Shown: one piece after another, positions 50,510 through 61,693 of the stretch
Position numbering within the stretch: position 1 is the first letter of the stretch
Layout: the number at the start of each line of letters is the position of its first letter
DNA from: Cyathus striatus
Taxonomy: Eukaryota > Basidiomycota > Agaricomycetes > Agaricales > Nidulariaceae
Assembly: GCA_025738555.1 (NCBI GenBank)
Contig: JAOVFP010000005.1
Span: 4,712,001 to 4,776,000, forward strand
DNA: 64,000 nt
Direction of reading: 5' to 3'
Notes under the pieces: model-generated
What the model was told of the DNA's origin: nothing
The model's input: only the letters and a program-made list of their open reading frames with translations
Databases searched by the model: none
Program-made: the position numbers and the translations under genes

Positions 50510-53500
50510 ATGCTGGTCGAGCTCAATAAGAATACCTTTTCTTCTCGTGTAAAGAGAATCTACGATGGTGGAACGTAAGCTCAGCCTTTTCTTATAAGTA
50601 GTATTCGCATGCTTATGTCCTTAACAGAACGCCACTAAAAACGACGACTACGGTTCCATTGCTGACGCGGATGCATTATTACTCATAGCTGGTGATCCTG
50701 CTTCTGAAGATGAGCCTATGAAAAAGGGTACATGCCTTCAGGTAAGAGAATTACTATACATTCATTAAAAAGTCTGCAAATATCGTGTCACCTCTACAGC
50801 AATGGTTACTTGGTTATGAATTTCCGTCCACTTTCTTCCTTTTCAAAAAGGACAAGCTTGCCATTTTATGCTCAGCTACGAAAGGTCTGTGCTCATTGAA
50901 TAATATCGCAAATTTGTGTTCACAGACCATACTTGCAGCTAAGATCCTTTCCCAAATCGAGAAATCTGGCGGAGGCATTCCTATTGAAATCTTCGCTCAG
51001 ACGAAGGGGAAGGACGCTTCAAATGACGCCGTGCTGAATTTTTTTGAATTATATGCATCAGCTAAACGAGTGGGTTCATTGGTAAAGGAGTCACATTCAG
51101 GCAAGCTCGTGGCTGAATGGGAGAAGCTTGTGGCTGAGTCAGCGATAAAGCCCGAACTTGTCGACATGACGCCAGCTGTCTCTACGCTTATGTCTGTCAA
51201 AGATGAGGATGAATTGGTATGTTCATTCCATCTTCTATACATTAATCTCACGGTTTATAAGAGAACCATTCAAACGGCTGCCTCTTTGACTTCAACTTTA
51301 CTCAAACACCATGTTGCACCCAAATTGGAATCTATTTTAGATAAAGAGGCTAAGATTACTCATGATGGTCTTGCCGCTCAGATTGAAGCACGACTTGGCT
51401 CTGGAGAAGGAAGTTCTGCCAAGGGGCCGGACATGAAGGTTTGGAATAAGGGCAAAGGACTTCAAGATGTGGGTATGAAGTTCTCTGTCCTTTTATTTTA
51501 ATAACTAGTGATTCACAGGTCGACTGGCCATCTGTTGAATTTTGTTACCCTCCAATTATTATTTCACGTTCGAGCAAGACCGGTTATGATCTCCGTTATA
51601 CCACAGAGTCAACGGAAGATAATGTTGCTCATAAGGGCGTCCTTCTTGTGGCATTTGGGCTGCGGTATAAATCATATTGTACCAACGTGGGCAGGACGTT
51701 CATTGTTGATCCTAACCCCGTATGTCTAACTTTTATGTAACCATATTTTGGCTAATTCACTGCTAGGATCAAGAAGCCCAGTACAATTTACTGCTTTCCT
51801 TACAATCAGAATTACTTCTTATAATGAAGGAAGGCGCTACCGCTCGTGACGTTTATCAACATGCGTTATCATTTATTAAGACCAAGAACTCTGATTTGGA
51901 GAAACATTTTGTGAAAAACATTGGGTTTGGCGTAAGCGTGGTTGTTCTCTCCAGTCACTTCCATATACTAAGGACTGCTTTAGATGGGGATTGAATTTAG
52001 GGACAGTGCTTACCTTCTGTCTCCAAAAAATGGCCGCACGTTAAAGAAAGATATGATATTCAATCTTGGGCTTGGATTTACGGATCTCATGGATGGCAGC
52101 CAAAAGTATGACTATTTTACATGCTAGAGTTCGGTTTTCTGATCTCCAGATAGCAGGTATTCTCTTCATCTTGTGGACACTGTCAAGGTTGGACTTAGTA
52201 GTGCGACCTTGCTCACCGAGGGAACCAAATCAACAAAGGATACACTTTTCTTCTTGACACCGGAGAGCGAAGAAGATAAGCCCCGCAAGGAGAAAAAATC
52301 CACCACTCTTCCCAAAGTGAATGGATCGCCTGTCAAACAAAAAACTGCAGGCACGAAGGTTTTGCGAAACCAGTCTAGAAGGGCGGCTCAAGATGAAGTT
52401 CATCAGACAGCAGCAGCCAAGCTTTTGGAGCATCAACGTCAGCTGCATGAGAAGTTGCAGTCTGAAGGTTTACAACGCTATTCAGAAGACGGTGGTGGTA
52501 CAAGCGGAAAGGAGGGGAAAGGGTGGAAGAAGTTTCAAAGTTATAAAGGGGAAGGTGCTTTGCCCGCAGAGGTAGACCGCTTACGAGTGAGTTTTCTTAC
52601 TAGTCAACTGTTAAACCATCACAGCTAATCGTCCGGGGAGATTTACGTTGACCGCAAGGCACAAACCGTTATTCTGCCTATCCACGGATTTGCCGTTCCA
52701 TTCCATATCAATACGATAAAGAATGCCAGCAAAAATGATGAAGGTGATTTTACGTACCTAAGAATCAATTTCCAGACTCCCGGTCAGCTTGCGGGGAAGA
52801 AAGAAGATACGGTAAGCTATTGGTTGGGCCGTTAGTCTTACTGTTGTTTGAATGCGATGCTTTAGCCTTTTGTCGATCCAGATGCAACATTTATTCGCTC
52901 AGTGTCGTATCGTTCTCCTGATGGACACAGATTCGATACCATCTGCAAGCAAATCACAGAACTTAAGAAAGAGGCTAATAAGCGTGAACAACAAAAGAAG
53001 GAAATGGCTGATGTTATTGAGCAAGATAACCTTGTTGAACTGAAGGGTCGTCGACCAATAAAAATGCCCGAGGCGTTCATGAGACCAGCTCTTGACGGAA
53101 AACGTCTCCCCGGCGAAGTCGAAATTCATCAAAATGGTGTACGATATCTTTCGGCGGTTGGCTCACAGAAAGTTGGTGAGTAACGTGACATCTTTAACTT
53201 ACAGATTATTTCATATTATATCAGATATTCTATTTAGTAATGTCAAGCATTTGTTTTTCCAACCTTGTGATCATGAGCTGTTGGTGATTGTTCACCTTCA
53301 TCTCAAGTCGCCGATTATGATTGGGAAGAAGAAGACTTTTGTGCGGTTTACATGTTCTGTCTAATGCTCAACTTCATGCTGATTGCTTACCCAGGATGTT
53401 CAATTTTTCCGCGAGGCCACCGATGTTCAATTTGATGAAACTGGGAATAGAAAACGTAAACATCGTTATGGTGATGAAGATGAAATTGAAATGGAACAGC

Positions 53501-54545
53501 AAGAAAGGAAGCGAAGGGCAATGCTTAATAAGGAAATAAAAGCTTTTGCGGAAAAAATCGCGGAAGCTGCTTCGACATCAGTGAGTGCTTGATGATGTTA
53601 TGTTTACTTTGTTTCTCACAGTTTAGTCAGAATGGAGAGACCCTAGAGCTTGACATACCTTTCCGTGAACTGTCGTTTGAGGGTGTGCCTTTCCGAACGA
53701 GCGTTCGACTGCAGCCCACCACTGAATGCTTGGTTCATTTGACTGATCCACCTTTCCTGGTGGTTACATTGTCTGATATCGAGATAGCTTCACTGGAACG
53801 AGTCCAATACGGATTGAAGCAGTTCGATTTAGTTTTCATATTCAAAGACTTCACGAAGACTCCGCTTCATATAAACTCCATTCAAAGCTCCCAGATGGAT
53901 GATGTGAAAAACTGGCTCGAGTACGGCTGTTAATTGTTGCACAACCCCAATGATAGAGAAACTAATGATCATTATTAGCTCCGTAGATATACCGATGAGC
54001 GAGGGTCCTGTTAACCTGAACTGGGGACCTATTATGAAGCACATAAATGAAAGTCCGTACGAGTTCTTCCAGCAGGGAGGATGGAGCTTCTTGGGCGGTG
54101 CAGGAGGAGGAGAGGTAAGCAATTGTTTGTATTATATAATAATTTCCTTCCTGACGCTGTGTACAGAGTGAACAATCCGAAGACTCGGGATCAGAGTCAG
54201 AATTCGAAGCCGAAAAAGATGATTTCGAGTCTTCAGAAAGTAGCGATGATGAGAGTGACTACGATGATTCGGATGCGAGTGGTAGTGAGAGCGGCTCGGA
54301 TTTCGGCGGCGCTGACAGCGATGAAGGAGATGACTGGGATGAGCTGGAGAGGAAGGCGGCTAAAGGTATAGCAATTCGTTAAAATACCATAAACGTCATC
54401 ACCGACTTACCTGGTTTCTTTAGCTGACCTGAAGCGTACAGAAAGTGGAAGGAAAAATGGTTCGGACGATTCAGATGATGATCGGCCTAAGAAGAAAAAG
54501 GCACCGAAGGCTAACGGGAAGGGGAAGGGGAAGGGGAAACGTTAG
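50510..54545 (+). CDS. SPT16: SPT16, FACT histone chaperone subunit, with apparent frameshift in exon 1
   Basis: The N-terminal aminopeptidase-like (pita-bread) domain has [49 protein letters not shown] and [20 protein letters not shown]. The middle domain includes [24 protein letters not shown] sequence near 52640, then a PH-like Rtt106-type module ([40 protein letters not shown]). The acidic tail ([20 protein letters not shown]) and a Lys-rich end are classic for Spt16. FACT reorganises nucleosomes in transcription and replication. Exon 1 ends one base short: YDG is followed by GT, whereas restoring a single T near 50569 would give the conserved Trp and the correct phase for [11 protein letters not shown]. 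No alternative splice site repairs this. Confidence 0.92.
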
Positions 54546-54664
54546 ATAAATTTACAATGCTTTTATGTACATTTTATGTGTAGCTTTCACTCTTACATTA
54601 CGTTGAGTACTGTATAATGATATATTCTGTGACACTGTATCGAGCGTGTATGGTGTAAGGAGAT

Positions 54665-55737
54665 TCACATGCAACTATCAGAGATCGCATTCTTTCGCCC
54701 AAATTCGTACCACAGAACCGCTCCTAAGACGGCAGATCCTGGACCAATGATAGGTATCAAAAATATGTACCATATCCACAAAGCGCACAGCTGCCGGTAA
54801 TTGTTAGAAGTCCAAAACGTTGCAAGAATTGTCGATCCAAAGCCAAAGATAAGATCCCACTTCAGAAAGTCAAGGATTTGCGTTGACATCTCATGATTTG
54901 AGAAAAGAGGAGTCATCGAAGGCAGGAAAAAAGCTTGTAACGCCTTAGGGTCGAATAATATGGGCCACACAAAGGAAATGTGAGTAGATGACGAGATTAT
55001 GAATAATGCGATGTAGGTAACCTGTACCATAAACGAGCCTGGTTGTCGATTTTCTCCTCGTAGGTACAAGTGACAATGTTGAGCTAGTGATACGTAAAGG
55101 GGATATGGTTGCCATATTGCGGTCACATAAGGATCGTTGAGGACAAGCATCCCAATAGAAGGAATGACTGCGCCGGCTATGATCCCAAACATAGCGGCTT
55201 GAGCGTGCGATTGAGCGATGCTTCCAATATTCACTGCACGTTCTCTGAACCCTCCTGTGAGGATTACCGTAAGCCAATACAACGGCATGATAACTCCAAG
55301 TGTGAAGATTTGCGTTAGTAATCCCCATATTGCAGGATATGCTATGAGCCGACTTATTCGTGTACGATATGAATTAAATAATGGAATGGCCACGAGCGGT
55401 GCTGCAGTTCCTATAAAGTATGTCAAAAAGTTCATGGACAACGGAGTCGACATGGCTTCCTGGAAAAAGAAAACCATCCCGCATAATCCTGAATCAATGG
55501 AAGGAAAACCGGTATACGGGAGCATGTAAAGGACGTGTGCACTCGGAGGGCTGCTTGGATGGCAATGGGACGTGATAGATTGTGCTAGGCCAGTTGAGAA
55601 TAGGTTTCCAAATATGAGCTTGTATGCCCATGCAGATAGGAACGGGAAGAGCAGAAGTGGGAGAAATGTACCTACGGAAAATTTATAGGTAACAAGTGTA
55701 AATCCTTAAAGCAATCAAACTCACGTTGAGAGTCCAT
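54665..55737 (-). CDS. Polytopic membrane protein, unrecognised
   Basis: A short first exon, MDSQ, joins across an intron to RTFLPLLLFPFLSAWAYKLI. The Met is placed by phase: only this Met gives a frame that continues into the long exon. About eight or nine hydrophobic segments follow, including FLTYFIGTAAPLVAIPLF, IWGLLTQIFTLGVIMPLYW, AAMFGIIAGAVIPSIGMLVL, VTYIALFIISSSTHISFVWP and FLIPIIGPGSAVLGAVLWYE. Conserved-looking polar spots are RERAVN and DPYVTAIWQPYPLYVSLAQH. Total length is about 335 residues. I do not recognise the family with confidence; similar fungal membrane proteins occur near secondary-metabolite genes, but nothing around this gene suggests a cluster. It converges with SPT16 with 119 bp between stop codons. 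Confidence 0.72.
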
Positions 55738-56248
55738 ATCATGTCTCGAGTAGCAGACGACCCAGCCATGGTAACACCAGCAAGCGTGCTAAGCCGCGAT
55801 TGTGGAGGTCAGACGTCAAATGTTGGTGGCAGAAAAAATGATAACCAATTTTATCTTGGCGCCCGTAGTGAATCAAAACTGTTTTTTTACATGTCAAGTA
55901 GAACTCTCCGCAAATAGAGTAAATTAATAGTACCTAGAGCCCACTAACTACTTAGTGGCCTGGCGAACTTAGAAGGAACGATGAAAAACATTCCCACTAT
56001 GTACCTTTAGGTAGTAGGGTTTTGGGGGCGAAATTAATTTTTTTTGGCGGGGATTTTCATAAAAACGAGGTGACGTAGTGATTAGTAATTGGCACGCCCC
56101 TTAGTCTCAAAATCCAAGCGGTGGCACCTTTGTCAGTCCTTCTGCGATTTCCTTATTATGTCTTGGCTCTATAACTTTTCACCTACCTCTTATTTTCTTC
56201 CTTCCTTCCTTATTCCTACTTTACCTTCCATCATTGATCAATCGCAAC
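55738..56248. other. Intergenic, upstream of the membrane protein
   Basis: A 510-bp stretch with a T8-GGCGGGG segment near 56038-56053 that resembles an E2F/SBF-type site, and CT-rich sequence leading to about 56248. No open frame is supported here. Confidence 0.35.
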
Positions 56249-56249
56249 A

Positions 56250-56743
56250 ATGTAAGTTCTTAATGGTATAGTGGTTGAGGCTTTATACGATGAGCTGCTA
56301 AAAGGGTGCTTTGTCTGTATCAACTTGCTATCAACTGCCACAGCGTCAGGAATTGTATCGGAAATCGGTATTCATACAGCTGAAATTACTGTTATAACGA
56401 CAACAGGGTTGCTCGCATGTTCCCTGAATATTTGCGTGCATTCTGAGTCTCGTTGGGGTGTTTGTAAATTGGCTGAGTCGTTCTTGGTATGACGGATGCC
56501 GAAGGTCTCTCTCGCCAACAAATTTGCTTGCTCACCATCTTTGCTGCCTGTGCTCTCGAGATGGAGCCAATTGTTATGCCAACACTCCCTGGCTCTCCAT
56601 CTCCTGGCCCTTCAACTCCTCGCAAGTGTCCCTCGGAAAGTTTCCTGCCCTTTGTTCCTCCACTTTCTGCTAAGCCTATGCCTCCACATCTGCCACCTGA
56701 GACCTCTTCAGCCTCTCCCTCGAAGAAAAGCAAGCGTTACTGA
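56250..56743 (+). CDS. Possible small proline-rich protein gene
   Basis: A CT-rich tract and CAACA precede AT|GTAAGT at 56250, which looks like a start codon split by a strong donor. An acceptor near 56407 followed by G would complete the ATG and give MVARMFPEYLR. A second intron then joins LSRQQICLLTIFAACALEM. The last exon is proline-rich (PTLPGSPSPGPSTPRKCPSE) and ends in KKSKRY. The model is about 90 residues. Nothing similar is recognised, the first intron would be about 155 nt, longer than usual here, and the open part is short. It may be non-coding RNA or chance. Confidence 0.28.
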
Positions 56744-57335
56744 GGCACGTATCCGCTCCCTACTGTGTTGGTTCTGTGTATTCCAAATGTTGTGCCTTTT
56801 CTTCCCTTGAAGTAGTTGCTTCAACGGCCTCTTTGTATTTTTGACGTTATCTATCATCTTCTGATACGGACTTTAGCACGTTTCTGAATTTTACCTCTTT
56901 CTTTGTCTACCTCTTATCTACCGTTGTTTCCTTACAAAAATATCAAAACCCTTACTTACTTGCTTTCTTATATTCCAAAACTTGTAGTGCTACTTAAAGA
57001 AATCTAATGATGTTGGTTTTGCTCGCTCTAGGTGTTCCCTATTTTCTGCTTGCCTTCGTCACCTTACAAGGAAAAATGGTTAGTGGGCTATGCTGGCGAG
57101 AGCCGGCCTTAAGGTTTATTTAAACTAAGTAATCGAAATTGAACGTAGAAAAGAGATGGAAGTTTGACACACTTACATAAGTCAATATAAGTTGAATTAG
57201 TGTGCTGATCAACGAACTACATACTGTTGACGATACAGTAATTATAATAACTAGGTCAAAAAAAGACCTTTAGAGCTATTCTGTTATCTAGAAGTCGTTC
57301 CGCATATATTTAGCGTGACAAACTTCTTCAGGATC
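56744..57335. other. Intergenic, no gene seen
   Basis: About 590 bp of T-rich sequence between the doubtful small gene and the 3' end of the mitochondrial-type protein. No conserved frame, tRNA or repeat was recognised. Confidence 0.4.
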
Positions 57336-57599
57336 TTAGACTTCCTTCAATAGCTTTTTCCATTTGACCCTAGTCGAGGATTCCACTTCACTAAATACTT
57401 CCTTCTTCACTACGGGTTCCAAGCGAATATTGGCTGGCCACGATGCACCAGATGTTTGCTTTTGTTTCAGGAGCATATCCATCAGTGTTGGCTTTTGAAG
57501 AATTTCGCTTTGTGGTGAAGGCGGAGGAATAGTTTGGGATTGTACACGCAGAGCCGAGCGTGGCAAGACACGAACCAAGAGCGTCACGGACGGACGCAT
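57336..57599 (-). CDS. Small mitochondrial-type protein, unrecognised
   Basis: A single exon of 87 residues. The N-terminus MRPSVTLLVRVLPRSALRVQ is rich in Arg and hydrophobic residues and lacks acidic ones, as in mitochondrial presequences. The mature part (TLMDMLLKQKQTSGASWPAN, ending RVKWKKLLKEV) is basic. Its size and character fit a mitochondrial ribosomal or assembly protein, but I cannot name it. An upstream open frame at about 57922-57856 (MKFTRYDQLPWRHETA) ends exactly at a perfect GTAAGT donor. The transcript may therefore have a spliced leader, or that exon may belong to the gene through a join I could not establish. Confidence 0.5.
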   Translation of the reverse strand: MRPSVTLLVRVLPRSALRVQSQTIPPPSPQSEILQKPTLMDMLLKQKQTSGASWPANIRLEPVVKKEVFSEVESSTRVKWKKLLKEV

Positions 57600-59174
57600 G
57601 CTTAGCTGTAGCTATAGCAGAAAACTAGAGCACATCTAAAGGTGAGTGGGGAACAGCATAAAGGGCAGACAACATACTGGCACAATCCAAGAATATGTTC
57701 AAAGGGAAACATTGCTAAGTGTACGACTCGCTTCAGCTCCAGCGTATTTAGTACTGTTTGGGATTTATTTGACAGATGGTTGAGTAGTAAACAAACAGCA
57801 CGAGGCATGTGTCTCCCCGTAGCCAGATCACGATGTTGTGGGACGACTCACTTACCAGAATTCGATCCCTGAATGGCTGTTTCGTGACGCCAAGGTAATT
57901 GATCGTAGCGTGTGAACTTCATGCTGTATCGTTCGAGGTTTGACAACCCCATCATCCCGACGATACATCAGCTGTTTTCAATATCCGTCAGAACTCCGAC
58001 TACATTCGCCAGCGCTGACTATAAAAACATTGATCTTCAAGTTAAGTTCAAGAGAATGAATGATTATTGAGCTACACAAGCTCTATTGACTTGCTATTGA
58101 CAAGAGAAAGTTATTGGCTTTGAGATATGAGTTATATGTATCAAATAATGTTGGGTAACAAGATATATGTGCTATGAGAATAGTCGCAGCACAACGGCTG
58201 GAAGCTTGGACTCAAGAAGCCTACTTCAACTCCGACTGAGCGCTCGGTAGACGCTCGCAACGATACGACTCCCAGGCCTTTCAGCTGTACCCGTGGGAAG
58301 TTGTATCGTTTTGCCGTTTGATCGTATCGTATTTTTGTATTGCCAGGTTCGACTTCCCCTATTGTACACTGTACAGTACAGTTGCCTATTTTAGCCCACC
58401 CAGCCGCCCGCAGCCACCTTCCCTAGTAGCACGCCCATGTAGTGTACTGTAGTACGATATACTTATTCATGCCCCGCACTGCCCATCAACCGCTCACCCC
58501 ACATCAATACATCATTGCACGAATTGAGTAACGTCGTAGCGGTCTAGGTTGATAGCGAATCCAAAGCGAATCGCACCAATTTGTCCCGCCCACCCAGCCG
58601 CACCGACTCCCGTCCAGGGCCACCCCCTCAGCTACATTCAGACCCAATTCAGACCAGTGCGAGACTTTGTTGGAGCAAGGTCGCGGCGTGGTGACTCGCT
58701 CTCTTCTTCATCATCGTCCATCAGCTTTCGTTCGGGTCGCTCGCTCATGTATGAGCCTTTGTCGCTTTTATCGCTAGCTTTCATATTATTGAACCCTCCC
58801 AAGCTAGTTCTAGTTTCTACTCGTCTTTCTAGAGGAAAAGAAAAAAGAAAAAAGAATTGGAACAGAACTGTAATAATATTTTATTTCTACTCTGTAAGTA
58901 ATGACAGAAGTGGCAGAACCACTAACTAGGCCATGCCCGTGCATACGCAACAAAGTACTATGTACTTTATTATGTAAGTAATAATACAAAACTTGGCTGT
59001 CAAGAAAGTGAACGATGGCACAGCGAAGCCTCGCCGGGATAAGCTCCAAAGAATTAAGCTTTAAGGACAAAAATGAAGAACGATCAAGAAGCAGAGAAAT
59101 AACATTGAATTCTATTACTAAACCACAATCCAATTATACAGCTGGCAGAAGCAGTCAAGACGACCAAACAACCA
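57600..59174. other. Long intergenic region with clustered GTATCG sites
   Basis: About 1.6 kb with no supported gene apart from the possible leader exon near 57856-57922. GTATCG or its complement occurs at 57926, 57961, 58261, 58303 and 58324. An open frame at 58549-58929 is Ser/Arg-rich with no family resemblance. A tandem TAAGTAATAATA-type AT stretch lies near 58970. Confidence 0.4.
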
Positions 59175-60123
59175 CTATACAAAACCCCTGCCGCCACGCT
59201 TTGCATCAATCTTCTTGAAGCGTTCCTCTTCTTGCCGCTATGGTTTGAATGTAAACGCAAAGGAATGTAAAATCAATATACCAGAATACTTACCTTTTTA
59301 ATAACACATAGCGTTGCAAGTAAGAGACACAATACGACGGCCATAAAACCATACACCTTACAGAAAGTTAGATGATTGCAACGCCCTTTCTTCCAGTGTA
59401 CGCTTACCGTCCTACGAGAAAGGAGTCAGCTAAAACACGTCAATGCAACCAATGAAAACATACGTGAAGACATTATTAAGGGTCACGTCAGCGAAGCCTG
59501 TGATAGGAGTCACGCAAAAGTTGGAGAGAGTAGTTTCACTGAGGTTAGCAGCAAAGTTTGGTGAGGAGCAATAACCCCCAATCTCAACAGTATCGCTGCC
59601 ATTGAAATAACCACAGCATTTGAACTAAAGACTTGTAAGTAGGTCAAAAATAATGAACAAGGGAGATGTAAGCGTACTTTATTCTGAAGTTCGAGACGAG
59701 TTTCGCTGGTTGCAGCAAGCCACAATTTGTAGAAATTGTTTCGTTCCTGCAAGGTGAAGAACCAAACAAAAGATCCGATGACTACAATGGTGATAGCATC
59801 AACAAGAAGAGCATAGTTGAGCATCACCAAGCCGCCTGTGACATGATTAGGCTGAACAATAGCGCCTATGGATATAGCGAATGTGATCAACAGAAAAATA
59901 GCCAGGACAGTACCCGCTGTTAGAATTGAGGATGCACATTAACATGGCTGCATGATATATATGTAGCGGAAGACGCACCGGTCAAGTCTGCCCTAGAAAG
60001 CACCATGTTCATGAGGAGATTCGGGGCCCGCCAGACAAGAGATAAGACCAAGGAAATGACGCCAGCAGCCAGGAGGCAGACATCCAAGAAGCCCCAAATA
60101 GCAATCAGCTTCTTGGACACCAT
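59175..60123 (-). CDS. Tetraspanin
   Basis: Four membrane helices are visible: MVSKKLIAIWGFLDVCLLAA, TVLAIFLLITFAISIGAIV, LLVDAITIVVIGSFVWFFTL and VYGFMAVVLCLLLATLCVIK. The large extracellular loop contains the tetraspanin hallmark KCCGYFNG, followed by GGYCSSPNF and SNFCVTPITG, giving the expected disulfide cysteines. The protein ends RGGRGFV. Length is about 210 residues. Fungal tetraspanins (Pls1, Tsp2, Tsp3 types) organise membrane domains, and Pls1 is required for appressorium function in pathogens. The exact type here is not clear. Introns split the loop (acceptor CTTTAG before FKCCG) and all joins are in phase. It diverges from MBF1. Confidence 0.82.
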
Positions 60124-60996
60124 TTTCAGCGTATTGAAAGGAGAGTGTAGCAGGCGATATAGGGAGAAGGGATGTGTGGACGGCTGTGAGGGGGGATGGC
60201 GTGAACGGCTCTCTCAGAGAGCTGAATAGGGTGGATGGTATGTGTGCGAAAAGGGAGGAAAACGAGCGAGTTTATGAAAAGAAAGGACGTTCAACGTCGT
60301 GCGCTTGCGCTGTAGGAAGAACGAAGTAAGAAAAGACGAAGGGAAGAAGAAAAGGGGAAGAGCTGACCAGCGTAAGCGTTGCTTGAGAGGAAGACTGAAA
60401 TCAGTTTTGAGATGCTTGACACTGGCAGGGCGACGGCCGACAGTGTCTATTATGGGAGTTACCTTGGAAGTTTGATCAGTCCAACTTTAGCGTTGTTAAG
60501 CAAACCATGGGTGAACACAACAATGGTTTGCCATGGCCCATGGCTACCATCCAATTTGAAGTCGGGGCCCATCCAGAGCATAAGTTACTTTAATAATTCC
60601 ACAAGTTACAAGCTATACAATTTGTACAAAGAACTATCTCCAACTCTTCCTAACACACTCTAACACCTCCAGCACTTGACACGAATGTTCCAGAACCCAG
60701 CCTTGACTGGTGACCGTGACCCTGCTTTGCACAGTCCTGCAGCACTTGCTGTGATGAGAATAAGAACGATACACCAGCATATACCTCAACATGCGCTCGG
60801 AGTAAAGATGGGCTGTTCGGTAGGCATCGCCTCAGCCTTGAGTCAGCCCGACGAGTCAGGTTCGCCACCGTCACATGTCACACACATATATAAACACATC
60901 CCTTGTTGGCAGCGTTCTACACGTTTCTCCCATAAATTTCTGTCTCTTTTACTATTAGTTTGTATTCAGCTTTTCTCACTTACTCTACCCTTCACA
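60124..60996. promoter_or_regulatory. Divergent region, tetraspanin / MBF1
   Basis: An 870-bp region between outward-facing genes. A TATATAAA-type element at about 60886-60893, some 105 bp before the MBF1 start, is followed by a CT-rich leader, consistent with a strong MBF1 promoter. Other open frames here are unsupported. Confidence 0.5.
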
Positions 60997-61693
60997 ATGA
61001 GCACCGACTGGGACAGTACAACCGTCATTGGCCAGAAGAGGCACATTCCAAAGGTTACCAAGAAAGACTCCGACCTCAATGGTGCGTCCTAATGCTTGTA
61101 TCCACGTCATCCTTCTTTTCTAACTTTCTTTTACAGCGGTAAGCAGCTTTCCGCATGTTTCTCACTACCATTGCTAAATACGTAATCAGGCTCGCCGAAC
61201 TGGCGCTGTAGTTGCAACTGACAAGAAAATCGCTGCTGGCGGTAATAAAGCTCACCAAGGTTTGTTGGCTTTTTGCCATCCGAATGCGTTTTGTTAATAC
61301 ATCACAATGTAGGCACAGACCATCAACGTATAGCTAAGCTTGACAGGGAGAACGAGGTTGCTCCCCCTCCCAAAATTGCACCTTCTGTTGGACGAGTATG
61401 CATTGTTTTGCTTCTGATGATCTATCGCTAATTGCTGTCCAGGCAATCCAAGCCGCTCGCATGGAACTCAAACTTTCCCAGAAGGATTTGGCACAAAAGA
61501 TCAATGAAAAGCCGTCTGTGCTTCAGGATTATGAGTCAGGGAAAGCTATTCCTAATCCCCAGATCTTGGCCAAGACGGAGCGGATACTTGGTGTCAAACT
61601 ACGCGGTAAGCATCAGTCACCGCTTCCTGTGAATTGTTTCTAAGTCGGATTGTAGGTAGCGATATTGGGAAGAAACTGGAGGGAAAGAAGTAA
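60997..61693 (+). CDS. MBF1: MBF1, multiprotein bridging factor 1
   Basis: About 146 residues. N-terminus [20 protein letters not shown]; then [36 protein letters not shown], and the helix-turn-helix domain [40 protein letters not shown] and [18 protein letters not shown]1 bridges bZIP activators and TBP and also supports reading-frame maintenance on ribosomes. The exon 1 boundary at 61081 leaves one base, and the next usable exon (GCTCGCCGA from 61190) starts a whole codon. Frame is kept only if the two bases CG at 61137-61138, flanked by AG and GTAAGC, are spliced in as a separate exon; this creates the conserved second Ala. No other AG lies within the first intron. Confidence 0.94.
61137..61138 (+). 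other. MBF1: Two-nucleotide microexon in MBF1
   Basis: The bases CG sit between an acceptor (TTTTACAG) and a donor (GTAAGC). The flanking introns, 61082-61136 (55 nt) and 61139-61189 (51 nt), are of normal size for this genome. Without these bases the conserved NAARRTGA join would be out of frame. Confidence 0.7.

Noticed and set aside
56260..56330. A tRNA-like A box (TGGTATAGTGGTTGAGG)
   Set aside because: No B box of the GGTTCGANNCC type follows, and no acceptor or anticodon stem can be paired.
58340..58365. A possible B box (GGTTCGACTTCC) of a tRNA
   Set aside because: Spacing is one base off consensus and no A box or cloverleaf stems can be made in the 90 bp upstream.
58549..58929. A 126-codon plus-strand frame
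   Set aside because: Serine/arginine-rich, followed by Lys-rich AT sequence; no recognised domain and no promoter or splice context.
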